23,653 nucleotides of DNA from a virus, in the IMG/VR virus record IMGVR_UViG_3300021961_000639, positions 1-23,653 of that record. One strand, 5' to 3'. Made by a program: the position numbers and the translations under genes. Every line of letters starts with the position of its first letter. Position 1 is the first letter of the stretch. Below the pieces are notes generated by a model. The model saw only the letters and a program-made list of their open reading frames with translations. It made no database searches and was not told the origin of the DNA. Below, piece by piece: positions 13,209 to 20,446 of the stretch.

Positions 13209-15362
13209 TAGGAGGTCAATCAAATCCAGTATCTGCAGCACTTCCAAGGGCTCTTGCGAGATGTAATCCACCGGCGCAGTGACTTTTACCTTTATCCTGT
13301 CGCTGCGCGTAGGCACGCTGACTATAAAGCGCTCTTTTCTTGATATCTGAGAGATTGCTGGAATGCGCGTGTATCCATGCAGTCTCAGCGCCTTTGGCTT
13401 TTCGCCCTCTACCCTAAGAACGCTATTTAAGCCACTGATTTTGCCAAGTATCGGCACTTGAACAAGGTACTTTAAAGATATTCTCGCAGTCACACGTAGT
13501 TTTACAAGCTCCCGAGCCTTGATTTCAGTGTAAATGCGTCTGCGCCTTGTTTCTCCTCCACCAAAAGCCTGTTTCGACTCTGTAACAGGGGGCGCTTCTG
13601 CCTCAAGTATTGCGTCGGCAGAGAAAGTGACTGCCGCAGTCTTTTTCAGAAGGGCGTCCGCTGAAAAGGTGCTTGAAAAGCTCTTTTTCAAGAGCGCGTC
13701 AGTGGAAAAGCTCTTTGTCAGAGTCTTTTTTACAAACGCGTCAGCTAGGAAGCTCTTGCTTTGGGTCTTTTTCAAAAATGCATCCGCAGCAAAGCTCTTT
13801 GTTTGGGTCTTTCTGAGCACGGCATCGCTCGTAAAGCCCTTTGTGAAGGTCTTTTTGAGATACGCGTCTGCCGTGAAGCTCTTTGTCTGGCTTTTCTTTA
13901 GAAAAGCGTCCGCTGAAAACGTCTTTGTAAGGCTTTTTTTCAGCAGCGCATCAAGCGTAAACGTCTTTAGTTTTGTTGCGACAAGTATAGAGTCTGCTGT
14001 CCAGGTCTTGCTCAGCGTCTTTTTCAGGTACGCGTCGCTCGTAAAGGTCTTGGTAAGTGCCTTCTTCAGCCATCCGTCGACTGTAAAGGTCTTGCTTGTG
14101 ACTTTTTTTAGGATGGCATCGGCGCTGAACGTCTTTGTCTTTGTCTGCTTTAGAAGCGCGTCAACGGTAAAGCTCTTGGTTGTTTGGTCGCCCTCTCTTA
14201 GAATGATAGAAACAGACTTCCAGGTGATAGAGCCCGACGTGTTGGGGCAGACCGTCTGGTAGTTTATCTTGTCCGTTGCAGCGACGTTGACAGTGTTAGA
14301 CGTATCAGAGAAAAGACCAGTTGCTCCAGCCGCTATGGAGACTCCAATGCCGCTATCTGCGCTGTTTATCCTGAACTTTAGGGTGGTCGCAGACGTAGCA
14401 ATGGAATTGGCGCTAACGTACACGTCCAAGTCACTGAACTTGTACGCGTTTTGCACCTTGTACTGAAAGTTAGCCTCCGTGGTGGAGAGAGTAAAAAGAC
14501 CGCCAACCGGCTCGTAGTTTGTGCTGTTAAAGTTTTGAGTGAACGCGCTGTGGTTTACCGCGCAGATGGCCTTGTTGTTTGAGGTTTCAAATTCTCCCTT
14601 TATCCAAGCCGTGTTGATGTTGCCAGTACCAGTGCTCGTCGTTAGTGACCAGTTGAAATTATCTCCTGAGGCTATGGTGTCGGTGTTTGACGTGTCCTCC
14701 TGCAGTCCAGTGGCTCCAGAGCCATAAGTGACAGAAAATGCGCCATCGGCACCGTTGACGCGGCTCTTGAAAGTGCTGTTTGTAGTGCGCGCATTGGAGC
14801 CCACAAAGACTGCAAAGTTTTTCATCACTCCAGCCGTGCGTATCTTCATCTGAGCCTCGACTTCTGTGGTCACCCACGCGCCTCTCGTGGGGTGGCCGTA
14901 CACGGTGGAGGAGGCTGTTCCAAAAGTTACGTCGTAACCCCAGACTGGCATGGACGTTGTTTTTGTCGTGCTGGTTGGATCTGACTGCAGCCCTAGCGTA
15001 TTTGAGGTAATGCTAGTGCCGGTCGCCCCCGTAATTATTTTCCAGTTTACGTCGTCGCCCGCTGCGATGGACACAGAGTTTGAGGTGTCCTCAAAGACGC
15101 CGGTCGAGCTTGCACCGACGGATATGACGATAGAGGTGTCTGCGCCATTTTTGCGCAGGGTCCAAGTCGATGCGGCTGTTACGGTGTTTGTCTGAACGAA
15201 AATCTGTGCGTTTCTAAGAGTCGTTGCGTGACGTACGCGTATCTTGCGGTTGGCCTCTGTGCTGGTGTTTGTTCGCTGGCTGTTTCCAACGCCCATGTAC
15301 GTGGTCGTAGCAGCGTTTATGGTAGTATTCTGCCCTTGTACCCAGAGAAGCGAGTTTCCCAA
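13206..15362 (-). CDS. repeat-containing virion fibre / adhesin
   Basis: A 718-residue protein. The only usable start is TTG at 15362 (an in-frame TGA lies three codons upstream). Residues 1-390 hold three related beta-sandwich domains about 130 residues apart; each has the segment N-G/S-A-D...GA.TG...DTSN....A..D..N (residues 70-109, 201-240, 331-370). Residues 395-589 are fourteen copies of a 14-residue repeat, consensus TKTFSADALLKKTL. Residues 590-718 are basic and beta-rich (RRRRIYTEIKARELVKLRVT), ending in the hydrophobic VLQILDLIDLL. This reads as head or tip domains on a repetitive shaft with an anchoring end. It is encoded in the head cluster after portal, so a capsid or neck fibre is as likely as a tail fibre. 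Family not identified. Confidence 0.75.
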   Translation of the reverse strand: MGNSLLWVQGQNTTINAATTTYMGVGNSQRTNTSTEANRKIRVRHATTLRNAQIFVQTNTVTAASTWTLRKNGADTSIVISVGASSTGVFEDTSNSVSIAAGDDVNWKIITGATGTSITSNTLGLQSDPTSTTKTTSMPVWGYDVTFGTASSTVYGHPTRGAWVTTEVEAQMKIRTAGVMKNFAVFVGSNARTTNSTFKSRVNGADGAFSVTYGSGATGLQEDTSNTDTIASGDNFNWSLTTSTGTGNINTAWIKGEFETSNNKAICAVNHSAFTQNFNSTNYEPVGGLFTLSTTEANFQYKVQNAYKFSDLDVYVSANSIATSATTLKFRINSADSGIGVSIAAGATGLFSDTSNTVNVAATDKINYQTVCPNTSGSITWKSVSIILREGDQTTKSFTVDALLKQTKTKTFSADAILKKVTSKTFTVDGWLKKALTKTFTSDAYLKKTLSKTWTADSILVATKLKTFTLDALLKKSLTKTFSADAFLKKSQTKSFTADAYLKKTFTKGFTSDAVLRKTQTKSFAADAFLKKTQSKSFLADAFVKKTLTKSFSTDALLKKSFSSTFSADALLKKTAAVTFSADAILEAEAPPVTESKQAFGGGETRRRRIYTEIKARELVKLRVTARISLKYLVQVPILGKISGLNSVLRVEGEKPKALRLHGYTRIPAISQISRKERFIVSVPTRSDRIKVKVTAPVDYISQEPLEVLQILDLIDLL
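13596..14180 (-). repeat. fourteen tandem 42-bp coding repeats (14-residue units)
   Basis: Within the fibre gene, residues 395-589 repeat every 14 residues as [TS]K[TS]F[TS]xDAxLKKxx. Phe4, Asp7, Ala8, Leu10 and Lys11 are the most constant positions; the fifth copy (SKTWTADSILVATK) and the last (AVTFSADAILEAE) diverge most. Copies differ at the DNA level, so the array is old or under protein selection rather than freshly expanded. Confidence 0.9.
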
Positions 15363-15374
15363 TTGGTGTCATCA

Positions 15375-15851
15375 TCAGCTTAATACAACCTTGCCGCTCC
15401 AAAGCGGGTTTATTGCAACCAGCAGGGCGTTGAACGCGGTCTTTATGCTGTTTGTAATTGTTCCTGTAGGGGCTCCCGGCAAAGACACGTTGACTATCCT
15501 GTTCTTGTCTGTTCCCGTAAAGGTCACCTGAAACGTTATGCCGGGCTTGAAGTCCCTGTACGTGGAGCCATCGGCGTTTGTGAAAGTCTGCGTAACAGAT
15601 GAGACGTTTGCCAGGATGTATGCCCTCGCTGCCTCCTTGCGCTTGTGCTCGTCCCATATCGTGGCGTGTATGTCCGAGAGCGGCACGTTTTGGTGGTTTG
15701 CGCACAGCATGGTTTTTCTGACATTTCCAGCGGCGTCTGTTCTCTGCGCTATTACCTGCACGTTTTGCCAGTCCGTGCCTTCGTCAAAGGAAAATTCTAT
15801 CTCGCAGCCGCAGGTCATGGGAACCCAATGCTGGTACTTTACCGTGCCCAA
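15375..15851 (-). CDS. virion structural protein, unknown
   Basis: A 158-residue protein starting with TTG at 15851, overlapping the preceding gene by 13 bases. It has a Cys pair near the front (TCGCEIEFSFDEGTDW) and Cys50 (KTMLCANHQNVPLSD), then helix IWDEHKRKEAARAYILAN, a beta region (YRDFKPGITFQVTFTG) and a C-terminal helix TNSIKTAFNALLVAI. Its context between portal and fibre suggests a head or neck component. No family recognised. Confidence 0.6.
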   Translation of the reverse strand: MGTVKYQHWVPMTCGCEIEFSFDEGTDWQNVQVIAQRTDAAGNVRKTMLCANHQNVPLSDIHATIWDEHKRKEAARAYILANVSSVTQTFTNADGSTYRDFKPGITFQVTFTGTDKNRIVNVSLPGAPTGTITNSIKTAFNALLVAINPLWSGKVVLS

Positions 15852-16216
15852 GTGAGCTGGCTCATCTCCTGCGGAATCAGGTTAACCTTGTCAAAGGGCG
15901 CAGCACCCCACTCTGTCATGCTTTCCGTGTGGCCGTCGTCAAAGACAAAGGTCACGGTCTTTAGCACGTTGGCGATGCCGCTTGTGCATCCCACCAAGTA
16001 AAACTCGTGCACTCCACCTGAGAGAAAGCGCACTACTCGCCTGCGCAGAAAGAGGTTTTCGCCGGGCCTCAGCCTCAGCTTGTGGATGGTCTTGCCGTTG
16101 TACGTCAGCTCAAATGACTCTAGCTTTTTTCTGTCGATTTTCAGGTACGTTGGGTCTCTCTGGTCGTCGCTCCATTCTAGGGACGTTCCATCGTTGTAGT
16201 TTGCCCTGAAATTCAT
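15839..16216 (-). CDS. virion-associated protein, unknown
   Basis: A 125-residue protein, ATG at 16216, five bases after the preceding stop. It is beta-rich and basic in the middle (LRLRPGENLFLRRRVVRFLS), with LESFELTYNGKTIHK and KTVTFVFDDGHTESM strands. It resembles no family I can name. Overlap with the next gene and its place in the portal unit suggest a structural role near the head. Confidence 0.6.
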   Translation of the reverse strand: MNFRANYNDGTSLEWSDDQRDPTYLKIDRKKLESFELTYNGKTIHKLRLRPGENLFLRRRVVRFLSGGVHEFYLVGCTSGIANVLKTVTFVFDDGHTESMTEWGAAPFDKVNLIPQEMSQLTWAR

Positions 16217-16221
16217 GGCCG

Positions 16222-16794
16222 CTATATCTCGTCATACTGCAGCGTGAACGTCTCGTTTGCCAGGTCCCCCGGTGACGCGCTTGAAGTGGTTTCCATCTGC
16301 AGAACGAAATAATTTGTGGTTTCGTTGGTGGCGTTTATGATGTTGCCAGACTCGCTTATTGTGAGAGAGAGCGGCGAGCCCGACGTGTATGTGAAAACAT
16401 CTGTTGAAGTCGAAATATCTGTGTGCCCACCCGCCATCGCTTGGTCGTCAGTGTCTGCCACGTCGTAGCCAGTAGTCGCGCCAGAGTTGTGAACTGGGAA
16501 CTGGTCTCCCACCTTTACCGTAATTCCAGTCCCAAAGCCTCCGCCGTCTGTGTAGAGTTTTACGTTGTCAACCTGCACGCTGGGAGCTCCCGTGCACTTT
16601 AGATAAAGCGACTTCCAGCGGCTGTACGAAGTTCCAGCGGCTGGCACTATGCAGGGGTTGTTGCTGTCGATGGTGGCGTTGTCAGCTCGCTTGAACCGCA
16701 GGTTGGGCGGGCCAAGCGCATCAATACTTGTTGACGCGCCGGGCGAGTTGTCGCTGCCGCCAGTGTCTAGCATTACGTTAAAAGTCGCAACCAT
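16222..16794 (-). CDS. beta-rich virion structural protein
   Basis: A 190-residue protein, ATG at 16794, two bases after the preceding TAA. It is Ser/Thr/Gly/Asp-rich and nearly all beta: LGPPNLRFKRADNATIDSNN, SRWKSLYLKCTGAPSVQVDN, KLYTDGGGFGTGITVKVGDQ, NYFVLQMETTSSASPGDLAN, TFTLQYDEI. The composition and strand pattern are those of a jelly-roll or Ig-like surface protein. It may decorate the capsid or carry fibres. Function inferred from context only. Confidence 0.6.
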   Translation of the reverse strand: MVATFNVMLDTGGSDNSPGASTSIDALGPPNLRFKRADNATIDSNNPCIVPAAGTSYSRWKSLYLKCTGAPSVQVDNVKLYTDGGGFGTGITVKVGDQFPVHNSGATTGYDVADTDDQAMAGGHTDISTSTDVFTYTSGSPLSLTISESGNIINATNETTNYFVLQMETTSSASPGDLANETFTLQYDEI

Positions 16795-16796
16795 GC

Positions 16797-17093
16797 TTAG
16801 CCAATCACTACCTCGAAGTTTATCTCAGTGCTTAAAGGAACCACTCTCTCTAACTTTGGCGCAAAGGTGAGGGAGACTGCGCCAAACTCGCCCGGCGCTA
16901 GGTATCTGGGAAAGTTTGTCACCGTAAGGTCAGGGTCGTTTGTCTGCGGGCTCTCAAGCTCCACCGGCGCTGCATAGTCGTTTCTGACAAAAAGCGCTAT
17001 CGTGCTCTTTTTGCCTATCTGAGTGACTGGGAACCTTATAAGGCCAACGCCGCTTTCATTTGGCCGCTGCTTGTCTGAAAAGAAGGACAGCAT
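16797..17093 (-). CDS. Ig-like/ASH-type beta-sandwich protein
   Basis: A 98-residue protein, ATG at 17093, eight bases after the portal stop. The pattern KKSTIALFVRNDYAAPVELE, LTVTNFPRYLAPGEFGAVSL, TFAPKLERVVPLSTEINFEV is that of a single immunoglobulin-like sandwich in which LAPGEF..VSLTFAP is a common edge. Small Ig-like proteins often decorate tailed-virus capsids. It is probably a head-surface or fibre-adaptor protein. Confidence 0.6.
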   Translation of the reverse strand: MLSFFSDKQRPNESGVGLIRFPVTQIGKKSTIALFVRNDYAAPVELESPQTNDPDLTVTNFPRYLAPGEFGAVSLTFAPKLERVVPLSTEINFEVVIG

Positions 17094-17101
17094 TTCTCTC
17101 T

Positions 17102-18517
17102 CTATGAGCCCCCGCCGATTTTAGCCACCCTCTCCTTCAAGGTGTTCATTATCTCCAGCTTTTGCTTTGCCATCTGCGCCTGCGGGTTGTTCTCTGCCAT
17201 GGCCTGCTGTTGCTGCTGTTGCTTGGCCTCCATCTCCTGCTTGCTCTTTTCCAGTTCGTCCTTGAACTGCTCAAGGCCGAGCAGCGTAAGGATTGCCTGG
17301 TCTGGGAATCCTGGCACTGCGCTCTTTAGTTTGTTTGCGGCATCCACAGAATCAACCCAGCTTTCTATCGTTATGGGCTCAAACTCTGCTTTTACGCGCA
17401 CTTTTTCCAAGATGTCTGCACGGCCAATAGCGCGAATGTTGCGCTCGTACCACTGCGCCGAAACTATTCTTGAAAGCCACTCCCTGTCACTCTGGACTGG
17501 GCCGGCCATAAAGAGCCGAATCTTGCCAAAGAGAGTTGCCATGTTGCTGTCCTCCTCCCTGCCAAGAAGCGGCCCTGGGACTGCGCTGTTGCCTATTATC
17601 ATGCGCTCGTAGGTCTCGGCCAGCTGAACGATATCAGCCACCTTGGCCTGCAAGTCCATGGGAATATACTCGACGTCTTCCTTTGGCTTGCCAGAAATGA
17701 AGTTAAAAGCCCCCGGCATCATGCCGTCCTTTATGGTGTTTAGCTGCGTGCGCGTGTCTGTCTCCGTCTTTCCGTCGGTGTTTACGATTACAAGTCCATA
17801 GGAAGCCCACATGCTCTGCGCAATCTCGGGGGCGTCGTATTCCAGCACCCTCTGCAGTGCCCTTGCAGCGCCCACTACCCTTTGAAGCTCAGAGTATCCG
17901 TAATACATCGCCCTCCTTATTGGCGAGTTGGCTTTGTTTACGAGGTAAATCATGCTCCCAGCAGGGATTGTTTTTGAAGAGTTGAATGCCTCAACGCCTT
18001 CAAGCGTCCAGTCCATGTCGCTGGCAATCATTGGCTTGCCAAGGTCTCTGCTATGGAGAACCTTCAACTGCTCGGGAAGGCTTGGCGTTTGCTCGATATC
18101 TCTTGCGCCAGGCACAAACTCCTCCATGGGCTCAAAGAGAATCACCCCACGACCGAACACCTTTGCCATAGTGGTGGCGTCGACAAGGGCCTGCTGGAAA
18201 TGGAGGTCCCTGTCAATCTCCTTGAGCTCGTCTAAAACGTCGTCGTACTGCTTCAGCTCTGATTGAATCTGCTCTTCCTTTTTGTCCTTGCTGTCTATTA
18301 GCTCAAAGACTGGCTTTATTCCAGCCCCAAAAACGAATTCTATTTTCTTGTCGATTACAGCGCCTGCAAGGGTAGAAGCCCAGACGTCCTCAAAATACTG
18401 CATCTCTTTGTCGTTGTAGCTTGGAGAAAGCCCGCCACTTCCGACCACAAAGGCCGCATCGTACTGCTTGTTTGGCCTGTTTGTGGATATGTACACTTTA
18501 GGGATTTTACGAGGCAA
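17102..18517 (-). CDS. portal protein
   Basis: A 471-residue protein. The start is TTG at 18517: an in-frame TAA lies four codons before it and no ATG is available near; GTG at 18496 is the next option. Segments fitting a portal are YFEDVWASTLAGAVIDKKIE, ATTMAKVFGRGVILFEPMEE, KVLHSRDLG, SELQRVVGAARALQRVLEYD (stem helix), ETYERMIIGNSAVPGPLLGR (a strongly portal-like stretch with SxVPxxxL), WLSRIVSAQWYERNIRAI and a Gln-rich C-terminal coiled coil (residues 425-465). It forms the dodecameric ring at the packaging vertex and directly follows the terminase genes, as usual. The closest type is the Mu gp29/DUF1073-like group, by feel only. Confidence 0.82.
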   Translation of the reverse strand: MPRKIPKVYISTNRPNKQYDAAFVVGSGGLSPSYNDKEMQYFEDVWASTLAGAVIDKKIEFVFGAGIKPVFELIDSKDKKEEQIQSELKQYDDVLDELKEIDRDLHFQQALVDATTMAKVFGRGVILFEPMEEFVPGARDIEQTPSLPEQLKVLHSRDLGKPMIASDMDWTLEGVEAFNSSKTIPAGSMIYLVNKANSPIRRAMYYGYSELQRVVGAARALQRVLEYDAPEIAQSMWASYGLVIVNTDGKTETDTRTQLNTIKDGMMPGAFNFISGKPKEDVEYIPMDLQAKVADIVQLAETYERMIIGNSAVPGPLLGREEDSNMATLFGKIRLFMAGPVQSDREWLSRIVSAQWYERNIRAIGRADILEKVRVKAEFEPITIESWVDSVDAANKLKSAVPGFPDQAILTLLGLEQFKDELEKSKQEMEAKQQQQQQAMAENNPQAQMAKQKLEIMNTLKERVAKIGGGS

Positions 18518-18680
18518 ATTCTGGGAATTTTAGGTACAGATTTGGGAAGAGAAGTATTGCAAGGGGAGTTGAATTCCCCCTGCCATCTCCATGAGCCGGT
18601 GCGTGTGTGTGTCTGCCTATGAGAGAGGGTTTGGACACCCACGAGAGACTTGACCAAGACATGAACACTGTCGACAGCAT
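18507..18680 (-). CDS. doubtful 57-residue ORF in the portal leader
   Basis: ATG at 18680 to TAA at 18507, overlapping the portal TTG by 11 bases. It encodes MLSTVFMSWSSLSWVSKPSL and ends FPNLYLKFPEFAS. Composition is rich in Ser, Trp and His and resembles no family. It is listed because the 222-nt stretch between terminase nuclease and portal otherwise has no gene and opens with octamer motif 18735-18742. A long non-coding leader is equally likely. Confidence 0.2.
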   Translation of the reverse strand: MLSTVFMSWSSLSWVSKPSLIGRHTHAPAHGDGRGNSTPLAILLFPNLYLKFPEFAS

Positions 18681-18739
18681 CACACGCCACCGGCATCTGA
18701 TAGACGCGTTCTTTTCTTGGAAATTAAATTTTGAAAGAA
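18518..18739 (-). other. 222-nt gap before portal: probable long leader
   Basis: This is the only sizeable non-coding gap in the packaging-head region. It contains the perfect palindrome CTGTCGACAG (18668-18677), a GT-dinucleotide run near 18601-18612, and a short GGGGA...TCCCC stem near 18560-18580. An overlapping 113-codon frame (18355-18696) runs into portal and looks non-coding. The gap could be a regulatory leader, a small RNA or hold the doubtful 57-residue ORF. Confidence 0.45.
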
Positions 18740-18742
18740 CTA
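18735..18742 (-). promoter_or_regulatory. octamer motif TAGTTCTT (unit B)
   Basis: Core TAGTTC intact, last base differs. The TAG is also the stop of the terminase nuclease gene (18742-18740). Followed by AT-rich CAAAATTTAATTTCC. The nearest ATG (18696) is 38 nt away but the portal start is 217 nt away, so a transcript from here would have a long leader. Confidence 0.5.
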
Positions 18743-19426
18743 TCTTGGCATCCTTACGACCCAGCTCCTGCTTTCAATTCCCCTCAAGCGTGGCGCCACG
18801 CCCGTCCCCAAAAGGTCGCCTGTCCCCTTGTCACCATAGGTGTATTTCTTGTTGGCTACGGTGACATGCCTTTTTCTATCTCGCATGTACACGCGAGCCT
18901 TGAAGCAGGCAAGCATGAGCGCCATTACAAGGTCGTCATGTTCGGAGCCCTCTGCGTAATAGGAGATGTTGCCGCTCTCTGTTCTGTGCTCTGCAAATAT
19001 CGACAGCTGTCGTTTCAACTCATCCAATTCAGAATTGGTTGATATAGGAAACACGAGGCGCTCGTCGGCAAACCACTCCAGCATCAGTTTTACCATCGCG
19101 TTTTTGTCCATCGTCTTTTCGCCGGCTTGTTTTTTGAGATCTTTGATGTCCTTGCTCGTGGTGACTGGAAAGGCAGGGAGGTTGTGCTTGTACTTTAGAA
19201 CCTCGTACACGTGCGCGCCCACGCTATTAATCTCCACCATTAGAAACTGAAAGGGGTGAAGCCTATGGATTCTGGCTATTTCATTTTCCACGTCGATGTA
19301 ATTGCGCCCTAGCCAGCGCTTTGCGTTTAAAATTTTCACCACGCCATCCTCGACATGCACGCCCACAAGCGCGCTAGAGTCACGGCTTTTACCGCTGTCG
19401 AGACCTGCTATTCTAACTGCTGTCAT
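18740..19426 (-). CDS. large terminase, nuclease part (RNase H fold)
   Basis: A 228-residue protein from ATG at 19426, which begins exactly before the first strand (MTAVRIAGLDSGKSRDSSAL). A longer frame from ATG 19486 would add 20 residues of no clear fold. The RNase H-type acidic set is visible: Asp10 in AGLDSG, Glu65 in FLMVEINSVGAHV, and Asp164/Asp165 in GSEHDDLVMALMLACFKA. These bind two metal ions and cut concatemeric DNA at the start and end of headfilling. In most tailed viruses this domain is fused behind the ATPase; here it is a separate gene after a gap of about 100 nt. Its TAG stop is part of motif 18735-18742. Confidence 0.82.
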   Translation of the reverse strand: MTAVRIAGLDSGKSRDSSALVGVHVEDGVVKILNAKRWLGRNYIDVENEIARIHRLHPFQFLMVEINSVGAHVYEVLKYKHNLPAFPVTTSKDIKDLKKQAGEKTMDKNAMVKLMLEWFADERLVFPISTNSELDELKRQLSIFAEHRTESGNISYYAEGSEHDDLVMALMLACFKARVYMRDRKRHVTVANKKYTYGDKGTGDLLGTGVAPRLRGIESRSWVVRMPR

Positions 19427-19517
19427 CTTTCCATCTCTCTTTATATCCGAGGGAACTTGGGCATTCGTTGTTAGAACAGCATTCATTCATTCGGAGAAAG
19501 TTGCAGATGGGGCACAT
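19413..19517 (-). CDS. possible 34-residue Cys-rich microprotein between the terminase halves
   Basis: ATG at 19517, eight bases after the ATPase stop, to TAG at 19413, overlapping the nuclease start by 14 bases. It encodes MCPICNFLRMNECCSNNECP then SSLGYKERWKDDSS. Five Cys residues (2, 5, 13, 14, 19) form CxxC and CC/C groups that could bind zinc. It fills the gap between the two terminase genes. Its shortness makes coding status uncertain, but the Cys spacing is not what random sequence usually gives. Confidence 0.42.
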   Translation of the reverse strand: MCPICNFLRMNECCSNNECPSSLGYKERWKDDSS

Positions 19518-19525
19518 GTCATAGG

Positions 19526-20446
19526 CTACCATGCTTCCACCTCATGCGCGCCCTCTGGGAATTCAGAGCCAAAGATTGAACCCCTTCCCGTGGTGTACTG
19601 GTTAAGATACTCTTGCGCCACGTCAACAGTCTTGTCTGCCAGCATCGCCAGAATCTCCTCACGCGTGTACAGGTTGCCTTCTGTCGCCCAGATGTTGTAC
19701 TTGAAAAACTGCCACTCTTGCTCGTCGTGCTCTTGCTCTATCTCGTAGTGAAAGCCTCTGGGACCCTTTGGCGTCGATAAGAGAAAGAGGTCGCTCCTGT
19801 TGGTCTTGACGATTGGCATTACAGAGTTCAGCACCGGCCTGTCATCAATCAGGTCCCACTTGGCCGCCTCGTCCATGATAAATGCCACAATCTTTGTGTC
19901 GCCAGTGGCGGCCTCTGGGTTCGCCGGCAGACCTTCGTACGATGTGCCGTTGGCAAGCTGCAGTTTAAGGTCATGCTGCGACTCTTGCTTGTCTACCAGC
20001 TTGGGGTAAGCCTTGAAGAGCTCCTTTAGGCGCTGCATCAGCTTTTTCGTTGCTGCGCTTCTTGTGCCTGCGATAATCTTGACCTGCTTGCCTGCGTATT
20101 TGTTAAATGCCCTGTAAGCCACGATGCGGAGCATGAGCTCAGAAAAGCCCATCTGCCTGCCCTTGTTCAGATGAAACTTGTGCAGGCTCGCGCTATCGAT
20201 GGCCTCAAAGAATTCTAGCTGATACGGGGTAAGCTCGTGAGGCTCGTACGTGCGAGGGTGAACTGGAAGCCCAACGGCTTTGTTAAACTCTGTAAAAGAT
20301 AACTTGGAAAAGCGCTCCGTTATTGCCTCTGCAGTTTCGCCTTCTATGTCCTGTAGCTGCCGCTGGAGCTCGCTCACGTAGAGCTGCGATGCGTCTATTT
20401 TCCCTTCAAGAATGGGGTAAATCGATGGCGCTCTGCCCAACTTCAT
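19526..20446 (-). CDS. large terminase, ATPase part
   Basis: A 306-residue protein, ATG at 20446, overlapping the small terminase by 41 bases. Residues 60-92 (YEPHELTPYQLEFFEAI) are the usual adenine-binding Q-motif region; LNKGRQMGFSELM (93-105) is the terminase Walker A with the K/R-rich, GxS form; IVAFIMDEAAKW (186-197) is Walker B with Asp192 and catalytic Glu193; FLLSTPKGPRG (221-231) is the coupling motif. The frame ends at residue 306 in GSEFPEGAHEVEAW, just where a standard large terminase would go on into its nuclease domain. It drives DNA into the procapsid through the portal. Confidence 0.87.
   Translation of the reverse strand: MKLGRAPSIYPILEGKIDASQLYVSELQRQLQDIEGETAEAITERFSKLSFTEFNKAVGLPVHPRTYEPHELTPYQLEFFEAIDSASLHKFHLNKGRQMGFSELMLRIVAYRAFNKYAGKQVKIIAGTRSAATKKLMQRLKELFKAYPKLVDKQESQHDLKLQLANGTSYEGLPANPEAATGDTKIVAFIMDEAAKWDLIDDRPVLNSVMPIVKTNRSDLFLLSTPKGPRGFHYEIEQEHDEQEWQFFKYNIWATEGNLYTREEILAMLADKTVDVAQEYLNQYTTGRGSIFGSEFPEGAHEVEAW

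Noticed and set aside
13596-14180. CRISPR-like array from the 42-bp period
   Set aside because: There are no identical direct repeats or unique spacers; the period is a coding repeat within a long open frame.
13534-14262. 242-codon plus-strand ORF with repeated ASAEKLFVRVFF-like units
   Set aside because: It is the antisense shadow of the 14-residue repeats in the fibre gene; the 42-bp period keeps the opposite frame open.
15214-15705. 163-codon minus-strand ORF overlapping two virion genes
   Set aside because: Out of frame with the better-supported genes at 15375 and 13206; basic, low-complexity product.
18355-18696. 113-codon minus-strand ORF ahead of and inside portal
   Set aside because: Its ATG fits the octamer spacing (38 nt), but more than half overlaps portal in another frame and the product has no sensible pattern.
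19426-19526. Intein or intron inside the terminase
   Set aside because: The gap is only about 100 nt, with no splice motifs, so no intervening element of that kind is present now.
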